Shown here: positions 20,367 through 28,877 of the stretch, piece after piece
Layout: every line of letters begins with the position of its first letter
How positions within the stretch are numbered: position 1 is the stretch's first letter
NCBI GenBank assembly: GCA_041656295.1
Contig: JBBADV010000010.1
Coordinates: forward strand, 46,034-110,033
From: Kiritimatiellales bacterium
GTDB lineage: Bacteria; Verrucomicrobiota; Kiritimatiellia; Kiritimatiellales; Tichowtungiaceae
DNA length: 64,000 nucleotides
Direction of reading: 5' to 3'
Notes under the pieces: model-generated
What the model saw: only the letters and a program-made list of their open reading frames with translations
What the model was told of the DNA's origin: nothing
The model's database searches: none
Program-made: the position numbers and the translations under genes

Positions 20367-21218
20367 ATGAGAAAATGGTTTAAACGGAAACCAAAAACGA
20401 TCGGGCTGGCGCTGGGCGGCGGCGGAGCGCGAGGACTGGCGCATGTTCACGTGCTTGAAGTGCTGGACGAATTGAATATCCGTCCGTACCGGATTGCCGG
20501 GACAAGTATCGGTGCGGTGATCGGCGCATTTTATGCATCCGGCAAAACCGGTGCCGAAATTCGTGAAATCATACAACAATGGGCCGTGCCGCATCCGGGG
20601 AAACACAAATATTTAAAACGCTACGATCTGTATCACTGGGCGGCGAAACTTGATCCGGCGTTCAGTCGCGGTGGACTGTTTAGAGGCGATAAAATTATGT
20701 ATTTTATATCAGATTCAATTTCCTGCGAAACCTTTGAGGAGTTGCAAATTCCGCTTTATTTAACGGCAACAGATTATGCTGACGGTTCTCAGGTGGTGAT
20801 GAGTTCCGGCGATCTTTTTTCAGCACTGCGCGCCAGCATGGCGATTCCCTGTGTGTTTACGCCGGAGGAGCGCGGCGGCCGTATTCTCATAGATGGCGGT
20901 GTCGTGAACCCGCTGCCGTACGATCTGCTGCAGGACGAATGCGATATTGTCATTGCGGTTGATGCCGGTGGCGTACGCGATGTGGATGAAAATCATCGTC
21001 CCGGATTCTGGGATACCGCCATCAGCAGTTTTGAAATTATGCAGGACGCACTGGTGCAGACACGGTTGCACTGCAATCCGCCGGATATTTATTTGCATCT
21101 CGATGTACGCAATACCGGTCTGCTCGAATTTTATAAAGCGATGGAGATTTATCACGGCGCCGCCGGCGTTCGTGAACGGTTTCGTGTAAAGCTGAAGACC
21201 CTTTTATCTGCCGGTTAA
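20367..21218 (+). CDS. Patatin-like phospholipase (RssA/NTE family)
   Basis: A 283-residue serine lipid acyl hydrolase. It has the oxyanion loop GLALGGGGARGLAHV (near residues 14-28), the nucleophile serine in GTSIGAVIGAF (near 49) and the catalytic aspartate in ILIDGGVVNPLPYD (near 178). Together these form the Ser-Asp dyad of the bacterial patatin family. No signal peptide is seen, so it is probably cytoplasmic or membrane-associated. The start may be this ATG or the GTG one codon earlier. Its physiological lipid is unknown. It stands alone before trpB. Confidence 0.88.
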   Translation: MRKWFKRKPKTIGLALGGGGARGLAHVHVLEVLDELNIRPYRIAGTSIGAVIGAFYASGKTGAEIREIIQQWAVPHPGKHKYLKRYDLYHWAAKLDPAFSRGGLFRGDKIMYFISDSISCETFEELQIPLYLTATDYADGSQVVMSSGDLFSALRASMAIPCVFTPEERGGRILIDGGVVNPLPYDLLQDECDIVIAVDAGGVRDVDENHRPGFWDTAISSFEIMQDALVQTRLHCNPPDIYLHLDVRNTGLLEFYKAMEIYHGAAGVRERFRVKLKTLLSAG

Positions 21219-21292
21219 TTTTTAGTCTACTCCGCTTGCCCGGCGGCACAAATTGCCGTAAACTTTGCACGTTCTGAAAATAAGGATAAACC

Positions 21293-22504
21293 ATGAAGAA
21301 GGATTACAGCAATTATCTGAACACGATGCCTGATGCCGACGGAAACTTTGGAGAATACGGCGGCGCATTTATTCCGCCGGCACTCGCAGCGCAGATGCAA
21401 GAAATTTACGCCGCCTATTTGAAAATCAGTCAGAATGCCCGTTTTATTGAAGAGCTCCGGTTCATTCGTAAACATTTTCAAGGGCGCCCGACACCGGTGT
21501 ATTATGCCGAACGGCTCTCAGAGCTGTGCGGCGGTGCACAGATTTATTTGAAGCGCGAGGATTTGAATCATACCGGTGCGCACAAGCTTAACCATTGCAT
21601 GGGCGAGGCGCTGCTGGCCAAATACATCGGCAAGAAAAAACTGATTGCCGAAACCGGCGCCGGACAGCATGGAGTTGCGCTTGCCACCGCGGCGGCCTAT
21701 TTCGGACTTGAATGCGAAATTCACATGGGTGAAGTTGACATTGCCAAAGAGCACCCGAATGTTACGCGCATGAAACTGCTCGGTGCGACCGTGGTGCCGG
21801 TTTCGCATGGTCTCAAAACGCTCAAGGAAGCCGTGGACTCTGCTTTTAAAGCGTATCTCGCCGATCCGGTAAATTCGATTTACTGCATCGGTTCCGTTGT
21901 CGGTCCGCATCCGTTTCCGCTCATGGTGCGCGATTTTCAACTTGTCGTCGGTGCCGAGGCGCGCGAACAGTTTATCGAACTTACCGGCCATCTGCCGGAT
22001 CTCATTGCCGCATGTGTCGGCGGCGGCAGTAATGCGATTGGAATTTTTTCCGGCTTCATCAACGATCCTGTGGAATTATGGGGAGTTGAACCGCTGGGCC
22101 GCGGTCCGGCATACGGCGATCACGCCGCCAGCGCCACGTATGGCAAACCCGGCATTATTCACGGATTTAAATGCTATCTGCTGCAGGACGGGCAGGGCGA
22201 ACCGGCGCCGGTATATTCCATTGCGAGCGGACTCGATTATCCCGGTGTCGGACCTGAGCACTGCTATTTAAAAGACTCCGGGCGTGTGAATTATGCCACG
22301 ATTGATGATAAAGAGTGCATACACGCATTCTTTACGCTCTGCCGCACCGAAGGCATCATTCCGGCACTCGAAAGCGCCCACGCCGTCGCCTTTGCTATGA
22401 AAAAAGCCAAAGAGATGAAACACGGCTCCATCCTCGTTAATCTCTCCGGCCGCGGTGACAAAGACCTCGATTTTATTGTCGAAAATTACGGCTACGGCGA
22501 TTAA
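21293..22504 (+). CDS. trpB: Tryptophan synthase beta chain
   Basis: The 403-residue PLP enzyme joins indole and serine to make tryptophan. Landmarks are [12 protein letters not shown] at the start, [13 protein letters not shown], the PLP-lysine block [16 protein letters not shown] (near residues 84-99; usual consensus HTGAHKINN), [11 protein letters not shown], the phosphate loop [10 protein letters not shown] and the C-terminal [11 protein letters not shown]. Length fits TrpB1 (about 400). No trpA or other trp gene is adjacent, which is unusual for a TrpB1 that works in an alpha-beta complex; the partner must lie elsewhere. Confidence 0.94.
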   Translation: MKKDYSNYLNTMPDADGNFGEYGGAFIPPALAAQMQEIYAAYLKISQNARFIEELRFIRKHFQGRPTPVYYAERLSELCGGAQIYLKREDLNHTGAHKLNHCMGEALLAKYIGKKKLIAETGAGQHGVALATAAAYFGLECEIHMGEVDIAKEHPNVTRMKLLGATVVPVSHGLKTLKEAVDSAFKAYLADPVNSIYCIGSVVGPHPFPLMVRDFQLVVGAEAREQFIELTGHLPDLIAACVGGGSNAIGIFSGFINDPVELWGVEPLGRGPAYGDHAASATYGKPGIIHGFKCYLLQDGQGEPAPVYSIASGLDYPGVGPEHCYLKDSGRVNYATIDDKECIHAFFTLCRTEGIIPALESAHAVAFAMKKAKEMKHGSILVNLSGRGDKDLDFIVENYGYGD

Positions 22505-22546
22505 CAGGCAGTTTTGCCGTCTGAATTAAAAATCACATTCCGGCGG

Positions 22547-22566
22547 AATTCCCCTGGAATTTTTTT
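22547..22566 (+). terminator. Weak hairpin plus T run after trpB
   Basis: AATTCC (22547-22552) and GGAATT (22556-22561) pair around a three-base loop and run into TTTTT, about 45 bases after the trpB stop. The stem is only six pairs and AT-rich at its base, so this is a weak intrinsic terminator candidate. Confidence 0.4.
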
Positions 22567-22697
22567 ACCGGAACATTGCAGGCTGCGTGTCCTCATGCGA
22601 CGTTTTTTTATGTTAAGATACGCACAACAAATAACCGCAACAATGCTACATCATCCATGCCGATATTTTTTCCAGAGCGTTTTAAATTGAAGTATAG

Positions 22698-22914
22698 TTA
22701 CAAGAGGTAACCCAACCTTGCCGTATCTGCAGCGGTAACACTCTTCAATGCGGTTTGGATTGCCTGGAGCAGTGCCTCTCCCGTACGCGCCTTCAGTGTT
22801 CGCAGGATCTATTCCACTTTACTCCACATCTTCTCGATGGGATTGAGATCAGGGCTGTATGGTGACAGGAAGTTCACCGCGGCACCGGTCTGACGAATCA
22901 GTTCCAATGCAATT
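22698..22914 (-). pseudogene. IS630-family transposase C-terminal fragment
   Basis: Read leftwards, the translation gives IRQTGAAVNFLSPYSPDLNP followed by IEKMWSKVE. This is the signature of the third catalytic acid in IS630/Tc1-type DDE transposases. A TAG interrupts the frame after KVE, and ILRTLKARTGEALLQAIQ continues to the end at 22698. Only about 70 residues of a protein of over 300 remain, so this is a scar. It lies just before the truncated GH78 gene and may mark the event that removed its front. Confidence 0.8.
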
Positions 22915-23003
22915 CACAAAAATCTAACAAAAGTGTCTTCATGGATTTGCTGTAAAACAAAGATACATATCAGGCTATACTTTTATAACCCGCAACCAGA
23001 AAA

Positions 23004-23024
23004 CCCCGGTCTTTTAAGACCGGG
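23004..23024. repeat. Small palindrome in a hairpin-repeat style
   Basis: CCCGGTCTT and AAGACCGGG form a nine-base-pair stem around two T residues. It sits between the IS630 scar and the GH78 fragment. The layout resembles REP-type or IS200/IS605-end hairpins, but no REP-associated transposase is visible nearby. Confidence 0.5.
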
Positions 23025-23029
23025 AATGA

Positions 23030-23545
23030 ATGGTACCCAGACTTCGGACCGCCTTGGCAGGACGGAGCGATTATGCAGAAGACCACGAGCCATGGGCTTT
23101 AGCCCTTGGAGTGGTTCACTTTCTTGTCCGTGCGCTGGAAGATTCCGGCGAGTACAACCGCTTCCCTGAACTGCTCGGTCGCTGGCAGGAGATGGTCGAC
23201 GGCGGATTCAGTACGTGGGCGGAAGACATCACCTATTGGCGCTCGCTCTGCCATGCATGGAGCGCATTCCCGCTGATTGAATTTCTGCGCGGCGTTCTCG
23301 GCGTGAAACCGGATGCGCCCGGTTTTGCGCGGATACTGATTCAGCCGAACACCGCCGGCCGCTCCTCTGCCCGGGGCTTCGTACCGACACCGCACGGTCC
23401 GGTTCATGTTTCGTGGACTGCCGGCGCTGACGGGTTCCGGCTGTCGGTTCAAACACCGGTGGAAATTCCGGTGAGAATCATTCTTCCGGACGGAACAGAA
23501 CACTCACCGGAAAATAGAAATGCGGAATTGTCCTGTGAGTTGTAA
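23030..23545 (+). pseudogene. C-terminal fragment of a GH78 alpha-L-rhamnosidase
   Basis: About 165 residues match the end of the GH78 six-hairpin domain and its C-terminal beta domain. Visible patterns are HFLVRALEDSGEYNRFPELL, WQEMVDGGFSTWAED, SLCHAWSAFPLIEFLRGVLG and VKPDAPGFARILIQP. Full GH78 enzymes exceed 700 residues, so the N-terminal part and most catalytic residues are gone. The cut lies near the palindrome and the IS630 scar, which suggests transposition or recombination removed the front. It was probably once part of a rhamnose-polymer locus with the GH42-like enzyme that follows 13 bases later. Confidence 0.7.
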
Positions 23546-23558
23546 CCGTTAAATAATT

Positions 23559-26213
23559 ATGAAAAAAAATATTATTCTGGTTTATATGCTCTCTTGCGGA
23601 ATAACATTGTCCGATCAGAAAATCCCTTTAGCTTCTGCGTGGGAATCGCGGGGCCTGCCCGTGGCGGCAGTAAAGCAAAGCAGCGCTGAAATTAAAATAA
23701 CACTGGACCAGCCGCGCCCGCCGGCGCAGTTGTTCCAGCGGATTCAAAGTTCATTTAAAGACGGCGATCTGATCCGGTTTTCGGCGGACGTGGAAACAGT
23801 TAACGCAAAAGATGACACCGGGAATACAGCTCCGCCGCCGTACGATTTAAATCTGAATCATAAGCACATCTGCCTGCTCATTGCACAATACGACGGACAG
23901 AACCGCGCCGTCACAATCAACGGATCGCTGCGGATTCTCGGTACGAATAAACATCGGCTGGAAGTTGAAGTTCCGATACAGCAGAACATAAAATTGCTGG
24001 AACTCCGGCTGCAGGCATCGTCCGTAACAGGCACAATCTATTTCCGGAATATGCGGCTGGAAAAAGTTACCCCGCCGGCGTTTCAGGAAATTCCAGCGGC
24101 CGCCGTCCGTATGAATGAAAACGGTGCGTGCTACTGGGAAATTGACGGCGCTGTTCAGCCGCCGGTCATGTATTTTGGCAACAATCAGTTTAACCGCGAT
24201 CATCTGATTCTTGCAGAAATGGAAAAAGCGGCGAAGGCCGGCGTTACCGTATTCTCATTTAATCTGTATATGCCGGCGTTACTTGCTAATAATGAACAGC
24301 TCGGAATTATTGAGCGGTTCATGAAAGATTTTCCGGATGCGTATTTTATTCCGCGCGTCTGGCTCGGGCCGGGCAGCGCGTGGCAGCGGAGTTTTCCGGA
24401 AGAGCTGATGGTGTATTCCGGCGGACGTATCGGAACTTATGCCGCAGCTTCATCTGAACGCTGGGAGGAGTTTACAGAGTTTAATCTGAAAGAACTGATC
24501 AAACTCATCCGGCGCTCGCCGTACGCCAAACAGTTTGCCGGATTAAAGCTGACGTATTATCAAACCGGCGAATGGATCTACTGGGAACCGGATACATCTG
24601 CCGGTTACGGCGAAGTCATACGGCAGGGTTTCATCCGCTGGCTCAAGAACCGTTACGGCACATTGGATGCGCTGAATACAGCCTGGAACACAAAACTCAA
24701 TCGCTTGAATGATATTACCATTCCAACAGAAGAAGAGCGTAACACCGGTGATGCTGGCGATTTCCGTGATCTGAAAAAACATCAGAACATCAGCGATTTT
24801 TCGTGGTTTTATAATACAGCGCCGGCGCGGAATATCTGCCGATTAGCCAAAATTGTAAAAGAAGAAACCGCCGGCAAAAGCCTCGCGGCAACATTTTACG
24901 GCTATCTTTTTGAAAGCGCCTGGAATGAAGTCTGGCCGCAGCAGACCGGCCACCTCGGCATGGAACTGCTCTATCAATCGCCGGATCTTGACATTATCGG
25001 TGCGCCCTATTCATACCATTCCATCGGACGCGGATTCGGGCTGCCCATTGATATGCACGGCCCCTTTAACGGCGCGCCGGCCGCTGGGAAAATGGTCATG
25101 ATTGAAGAGGATACGTTCACTCATCTGGCAACCAATCCCCAGAAACTAGGCGGAGAAATCATCGCGCCCGGCTATCGGAGCCGTACAACGAATCTCACCG
25201 AAACACTCGCCGTACTTCGAAGAAATCTCGGCACAACCGCCGCACAGAATCAGTTATTAATCTGGCAGAATCTTTTTAGTGAAGGCCGTTTTAATCATCA
25301 GGATTTATGGGATATGTATAAGCCCCACCTTTCCTGGTTGAAAGATTCAGCGCAAACTGCGCCGGCGTTTAATCCGCAGGTTGCTGTGCTTGCAGACCCT
25401 GAAGCAGTGACATATCTGAAAACAAAAGCCTACGGCATCACCGAGCGCTGGCTCTATCAGATGCGCTTCTTTTTAAATCGCGTCGATGTCTCCACCGGAT
25501 ATTACAATCAGTCAGAACTCGCAACCCTGTCCGACTCCGTTCGCTGCATCATTCTCCTCACTCCCTGGAATCTTTCTGATGCGCAAAAAGAAATCCTGCG
25601 TACGCGTTTCATGAAAAATAACCGTACCATTATTTTCTGCGGCATTACTGATCTGAATGATCCGTCCGGATTCTGCGGTATACAATTGTCCATGAATAAT
25701 AAAACTATGCTGCCGGCATCGAAAACCGACGACGGCGTTCTCTTCGGCGGCAGACAATACGGACTGCAAGGGAAACAGCCGGTGCAGCAGTATCTGACTG
25801 TCACCGATCGCAGCGCGCGCGTTTTCGCCCGGTATGCCTCCACCGGCGAACCGTCCTGCGCCGTGAAAAAAATGGGCAACTGGACCTCTGTTTATCTCGG
25901 CTCTTCCGGCCTGCCGCCGGCGTTATGGCGCAATCTGTTTAAAAATGCCGGCTGCCATCTGTATCTCGAAGACAGCGATTTTTCAACGGATTTTGACCGC
26001 CCTGACTTCGTCCAGGCCAACGATCATTTCATCATGATTCAATCCGCAATCGGCGGAACAAAACGCATCCGGTTTCCGGAAACCGCTCCTTTTATTTACC
26101 GGTTCGATGGAGAAAAACCGGAGCTTGCCGGAAAAAATTGTGATGCTTTGCGCATTACATTGAAGCCCGGTGTACCGGCATATTTCATTATCAGTAACAA
26201 TCCGGATTTGTAA
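23559..26213 (+). CDS. Secreted GH42-like glycoside hydrolase (beta-galactosidase type)
   Basis: An 884-residue protein with a hydrophobic start (about residues 3-18) compatible with a signal peptide. Next comes a beta-sandwich-like region (about 40-175), then a TIM barrel related to GH42, recognised by FIRWLKNRYGTLDALNTAWN (near residue 350). The glutamate of TYYQTGEWIYWEP and that of MVMIEEDTF are in the places expected for the acid/base and the nucleophile, but I cannot prove this. A trimerisation-like domain (about 600-780) follows. GH42 enzymes act on beta-galactosides or related sugars. It is the only intact gene in this decayed carbohydrate cluster. Confidence 0.72.
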   Translation: MKKNIILVYMLSCGITLSDQKIPLASAWESRGLPVAAVKQSSAEIKITLDQPRPPAQLFQRIQSSFKDGDLIRFSADVETVNAKDDTGNTAPPPYDLNLNHKHICLLIAQYDGQNRAVTINGSLRILGTNKHRLEVEVPIQQNIKLLELRLQASSVTGTIYFRNMRLEKVTPPAFQEIPAAAVRMNENGACYWEIDGAVQPPVMYFGNNQFNRDHLILAEMEKAAKAGVTVFSFNLYMPALLANNEQLGIIERFMKDFPDAYFIPRVWLGPGSAWQRSFPEELMVYSGGRIGTYAAASSERWEEFTEFNLKELIKLIRRSPYAKQFAGLKLTYYQTGEWIYWEPDTSAGYGEVIRQGFIRWLKNRYGTLDALNTAWNTKLNRLNDITIPTEEERNTGDAGDFRDLKKHQNISDFSWFYNTAPARNICRLAKIVKEETAGKSLAATFYGYLFESAWNEVWPQQTGHLGMELLYQSPDLDIIGAPYSYHSIGRGFGLPIDMHGPFNGAPAAGKMVMIEEDTFTHLATNPQKLGGEIIAPGYRSRTTNLTETLAVLRRNLGTTAAQNQLLIWQNLFSEGRFNHQDLWDMYKPHLSWLKDSAQTAPAFNPQVAVLADPEAVTYLKTKAYGITERWLYQMRFFLNRVDVSTGYYNQSELATLSDSVRCIILLTPWNLSDAQKEILRTRFMKNNRTIIFCGITDLNDPSGFCGIQLSMNNKTMLPASKTDDGVLFGGRQYGLQGKQPVQQYLTVTDRSARVFARYASTGEPSCAVKKMGNWTSVYLGSSGLPPALWRNLFKNAGCHLYLEDSDFSTDFDRPDFVQANDHFIMIQSAIGGTKRIRFPETAPFIYRFDGEKPELAGKNCDALRITLKPGVPAYFIISNNPDL

Positions 26214-26389
26214 CGATACCTGCAATTTCAGCCGTTCAAGGCTGCTGAAGATAATTCCGCACGTCAGCGGCGTATTCTGCGAGACCGTGCTGGGCGGTAC
26301 GCAAGCATGGGAACGCGTTGTCGAATGGGCGGAAGGAAATTATCCCGATACCTGATATATATGCATCAGATTACCGGGGAAAGGGCGGA

Positions 26390-27168
26390 AGAATATCTTG
26401 CAGATTTAAACGGCAGCAATGTCAAGTTGTCGATGTATCATCGTTACCTCGTACTTTGGGCAGATCGTAAAAGCGAGTGCCTGGCTGGATGTGAAGAAGT
26501 TTCTACCGGAATAAATCCTTCTTTGTCGAAATCTGTCGCAGAATATATATTACAGAGCATCGCTGCCCGTTTTTGAATAAATGGGAGGAATGGAATAAGT
26601 TTTCAGAATATTCCGGCGGTACAATGGTTGAAAAATGCTGTCATTATTTTGACCTGTTTAATCTGATGGCAGAATCTGAACCGGTCAAAGTATATGCGTC
26701 GGGGGCACAGGATGTAAACACCGGCTTTGAATATGACGGGAAACAGTCTGATATCATAGATAATGCATTTGCAATTATTGATTATGCAAATGGAATTCGT
26801 GCCTGTCTGAATCTCTGCATGTTTATGTTCTGCGGCGGATTAAAAGAGCAGGTGATTGTAAATGGAGACAAAGCCAGCCTGTATACAACCGATCATCCGG
26901 AAAATAAACTCGAAATCAAAACGACGGGTCGCGCGCCGGCACGTTATACGTTGAAGCTCCGGATGTGATCACGAAAACCGGTGCACATAGCGGGTCAACA
27001 TATTACGAATACGTTGAGTTTTACAAAGCGGTTTGTTCTAATATTCAACCGCCGGTAACGGCGTATGATGGATTTCTTACCGTTGCGGTTGGCGCGGCAG
27101 TCGAAGAATCTGTCCGTACCGGCATACCGGTATACATGGAAGACATTCTTGCCAGAGTGCGGCAATAA
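26390..27168 (+). pseudogene. Frameshifted Gfo/Idh/MocA-family oxidoreductase remnant
   Basis: Pieces of the C-terminal half of a Gfo/Idh/MocA dehydrogenase are spread over different frames. The first, from about 26540, reads RCPFLNKWEEWNKF, then GGTMVEKCCHYFDLFNLM, the family's substrate-loop signature. Near 26930-26960 the frame changes and continues as VITKTGAHSGSTYYEYVEF and AYDGFLTVAVGAAVEESVRT to the stop at 27168. The Rossmann NAD-binding half (GXGXXG) is not found. These enzymes oxidise sugars or their derivatives with NAD, so the remnant fits the neighbouring glycoside hydrolases. The left limit is approximate. Confidence 0.75.
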
Positions 27169-27420
27169 GCATGCCTGTCTATGGTGTTTGTATAAAAAAC
27201 AGAGATCAACATTTATGCAAAACGGGTTTCTGATCCGGTCGACCGCTCGCTCAAAAAATACCGGTGGTTGATGATGTTGAGTAACTCGACCGGAATATTG
27301 CCGGCGGGCGGATTTATAATTGCGCTATGTAAAGCATCGCCGCTATTAACGTTGCCAAAAGGCACATCCGCAGTGTAAAACCGATAGCACCATGTATTTG
27401 TTTGAGAGCACCTATAGTGC

Positions 27421-27615
27421 TTAATGTACTACGTTGACGCCGCCTGTTGTTCCGTTAGAAATGTCGTTGCCGCGCTGTTTGTATTGTAAATTATAATGAC
27501 TTGATTCGCTGTAGCAATAGTGTCGTATTCGCCATCTGCAACCAAATGGTGTATCTAGCATCCGTTTTGTTAATGGCGGCTTGAATTGACTTAAACGCAT
27601 TTCCCCGGTGTTCAT
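27421..27615 (-). pseudogene. Fragment of a parallel beta-helix secreted protein
   Basis: Read leftwards from about 27610, one frame gives NAFKSIQAAINKTDARYTIW. This is the first coil of right-handed beta-helix proteins of the kind that start DAFKTIQAAINAA in PVC-group bacteria. Another frame continues with further helix-like residues, so the piece is shifted. About 250 bases to its left (27170-27420) no gene can be supported. It adds to the picture of a decaying polysaccharide locus between 22.7 and 27.6 kb. Confidence 0.45.
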
Positions 27616-27728
27616 CTCTGCTTGATCGTATATTTATCATGAGGAAAATTCTTCAAATTGATGATGCAACCGGATGCGATGGAAAAAATTATTCGCACTA
27701 TAATTTTTTCGTATGATATAACCCGTGT

Positions 27729-28184
27729 ATGAAAACGTTTAAAATACTTGTACTGGATGGTCCAAATCTCAATCTGCTCGGCACGCGCGAACCGGAAATT
27801 TACGGTGCAGAAACACTTCAATCTATTCATGATGAGATGGTTGCATTTGCAGAAAAAAGCGGCGGTATCACTCTCGAATTCCGGCAGAGTAACGCAGAGA
27901 GCGATTTGATCACTTGGATTGGCGATGCGCGTGGAAAATTTGACGGCATAGTCATCAATCCAGCGGCTTTTACTCACACCAGTCTGGGGATTGCCGATGC
28001 TCTCAAAGCCGTTGCCGATGCTGTTCCGGCGATAGAAGTGCATCTGAGTAACACCCACGCGCGCGAAGAAATCCGGCACAAAAGTCTTACTGCGTCCGCC
28101 TGCATCGGGCAGATCATGGGTTTTAAAGGCTACAGCTATATTCTCGCGCTTCAGGCGCTGTGCAAGATTTTGACTGCCTCATAG
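27729..28184 (+). CDS. aroQ: Type II 3-dehydroquinate dehydratase
   Basis: This 151-residue enzyme converts 3-dehydroquinate to 3-dehydroshikimate in the shikimate pathway. It shows the complete type II signature: ILVLDGPNLNLLGTREPEIYG at the start with the catalytic tyrosine, EFRQSNAESDLITWI, the VINPAAFTHTSLGIADAL loop and EVHLSNTHAREEIRHKSL with the catalytic histidine. Length is standard (about 145-150). It is flanked by non-coding DNA on both sides and is probably a single-gene unit. Confidence 0.95.
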   Translation: MKTFKILVLDGPNLNLLGTREPEIYGAETLQSIHDEMVAFAEKSGGITLEFRQSNAESDLITWIGDARGKFDGIVINPAAFTHTSLGIADALKAVADAVPAIEVHLSNTHAREEIRHKSLTASACIGQIMGFKGYSYILALQALCKILTAS

Positions 28185-28424
28185 TTCCGCGATTTGAATA
28201 CAAAAACGCGAATGAAATGGGTAGAGAGGCTGGCAGTCCCTTTCCATTCGTAATTCATCTGAAAATAATTTTTAACGCCAGAATACAGCGGAAAAGACAA
28301 TATCGACCAAATTTCCATTGTTTACTCAGTTTTTCAATCAATACAGCCCTGGAGAAAAAATAATTTAAGAGAAATATCAGACCATTCATTACTGAAAAAC
28401 GGACGAAAAGGCGCGAATTCTTTA

Positions 28425-28476
28425 AAGCTTTTAAATGGTTTGAATTGCTTGAAGCTTTTAAATGGTTCAAATTAAG
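28425..28476. repeat. 27-base tandem repeat, two copies
   Basis: AAGCTTTTAAATGG occurs at 28425 and again at 28452. The following bases are also similar (TTTGAATT versus TTCAAATT), giving a period of 27. The second copy touches the stop of the beta-flower gene on the minus strand. The rest of 28185-28424 is AT-rich and holds nothing else I can support. Confidence 0.7.
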
Positions 28477-28771
28477 TGTATGCGATGGCATCTTTTGTTG
28501 CTCCAACCGCTTTCCCTTGATGATCGCGGATGATTCCTTTTACAAACCAACCAAGATGTTTCCCGTTAAATCCATAAACATGGAATCCTCCGGCAGAATC
28601 TTTACAGAGGTATGCAACAGGTTTTCCTGACCAAAAATAGATTGTCAATTCTTCTGCGATATATGCTGTTGCGGTTCCTTTCGAGTCAAACAAAGATATC
28701 TCATCACTATCAAACGCAAGGCAAATAAAAGGAATAGATACGGTCAAGATGATCGAGTATAAGTATTTCAT
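28472..28771 (-). CDS. Small secreted protein with a 4-fold beta-flower domain
   Basis: The 99-residue product has a signal-peptide-like start (hydrophobic residues 4-18, ending near CLAFDS). It continues with repeated short beta units of the pattern IYFWSGKPVAYL, VYGFNGKHLGWFVKGIIRD and HQGKAVGATKD. These match the beta-flower fold, whose units read roughly xYxxxGKxVAYL. Function is unknown. The gene is isolated, with recN about 105 bases downstream of its start on the same strand. Confidence 0.65.
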   Translation of the reverse strand: MKYLYSIILTVSIPFICLAFDSDEISLFDSKGTATAYIAEELTIYFWSGKPVAYLCKDSAGGFHVYGFNGKHLGWFVKGIIRDHQGKAVGATKDAIAYT

Positions 28772-28877
28772 AACTGATAGCCTTTATTTCGTTTCTACTA
28801 AATCTAAAAGTGCATCAAATCTGCAAGAAGGGACTTCAGACGCTTCAACTAATTCTGCTGTCGGTGAAGGAATTATT

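Noticed and set aside
27170..27420. Possible continuation of the beta-helix gene to the left
   Set aside because: Frames are broken in every direction and no beta-helix coil pattern can be followed with confidence.
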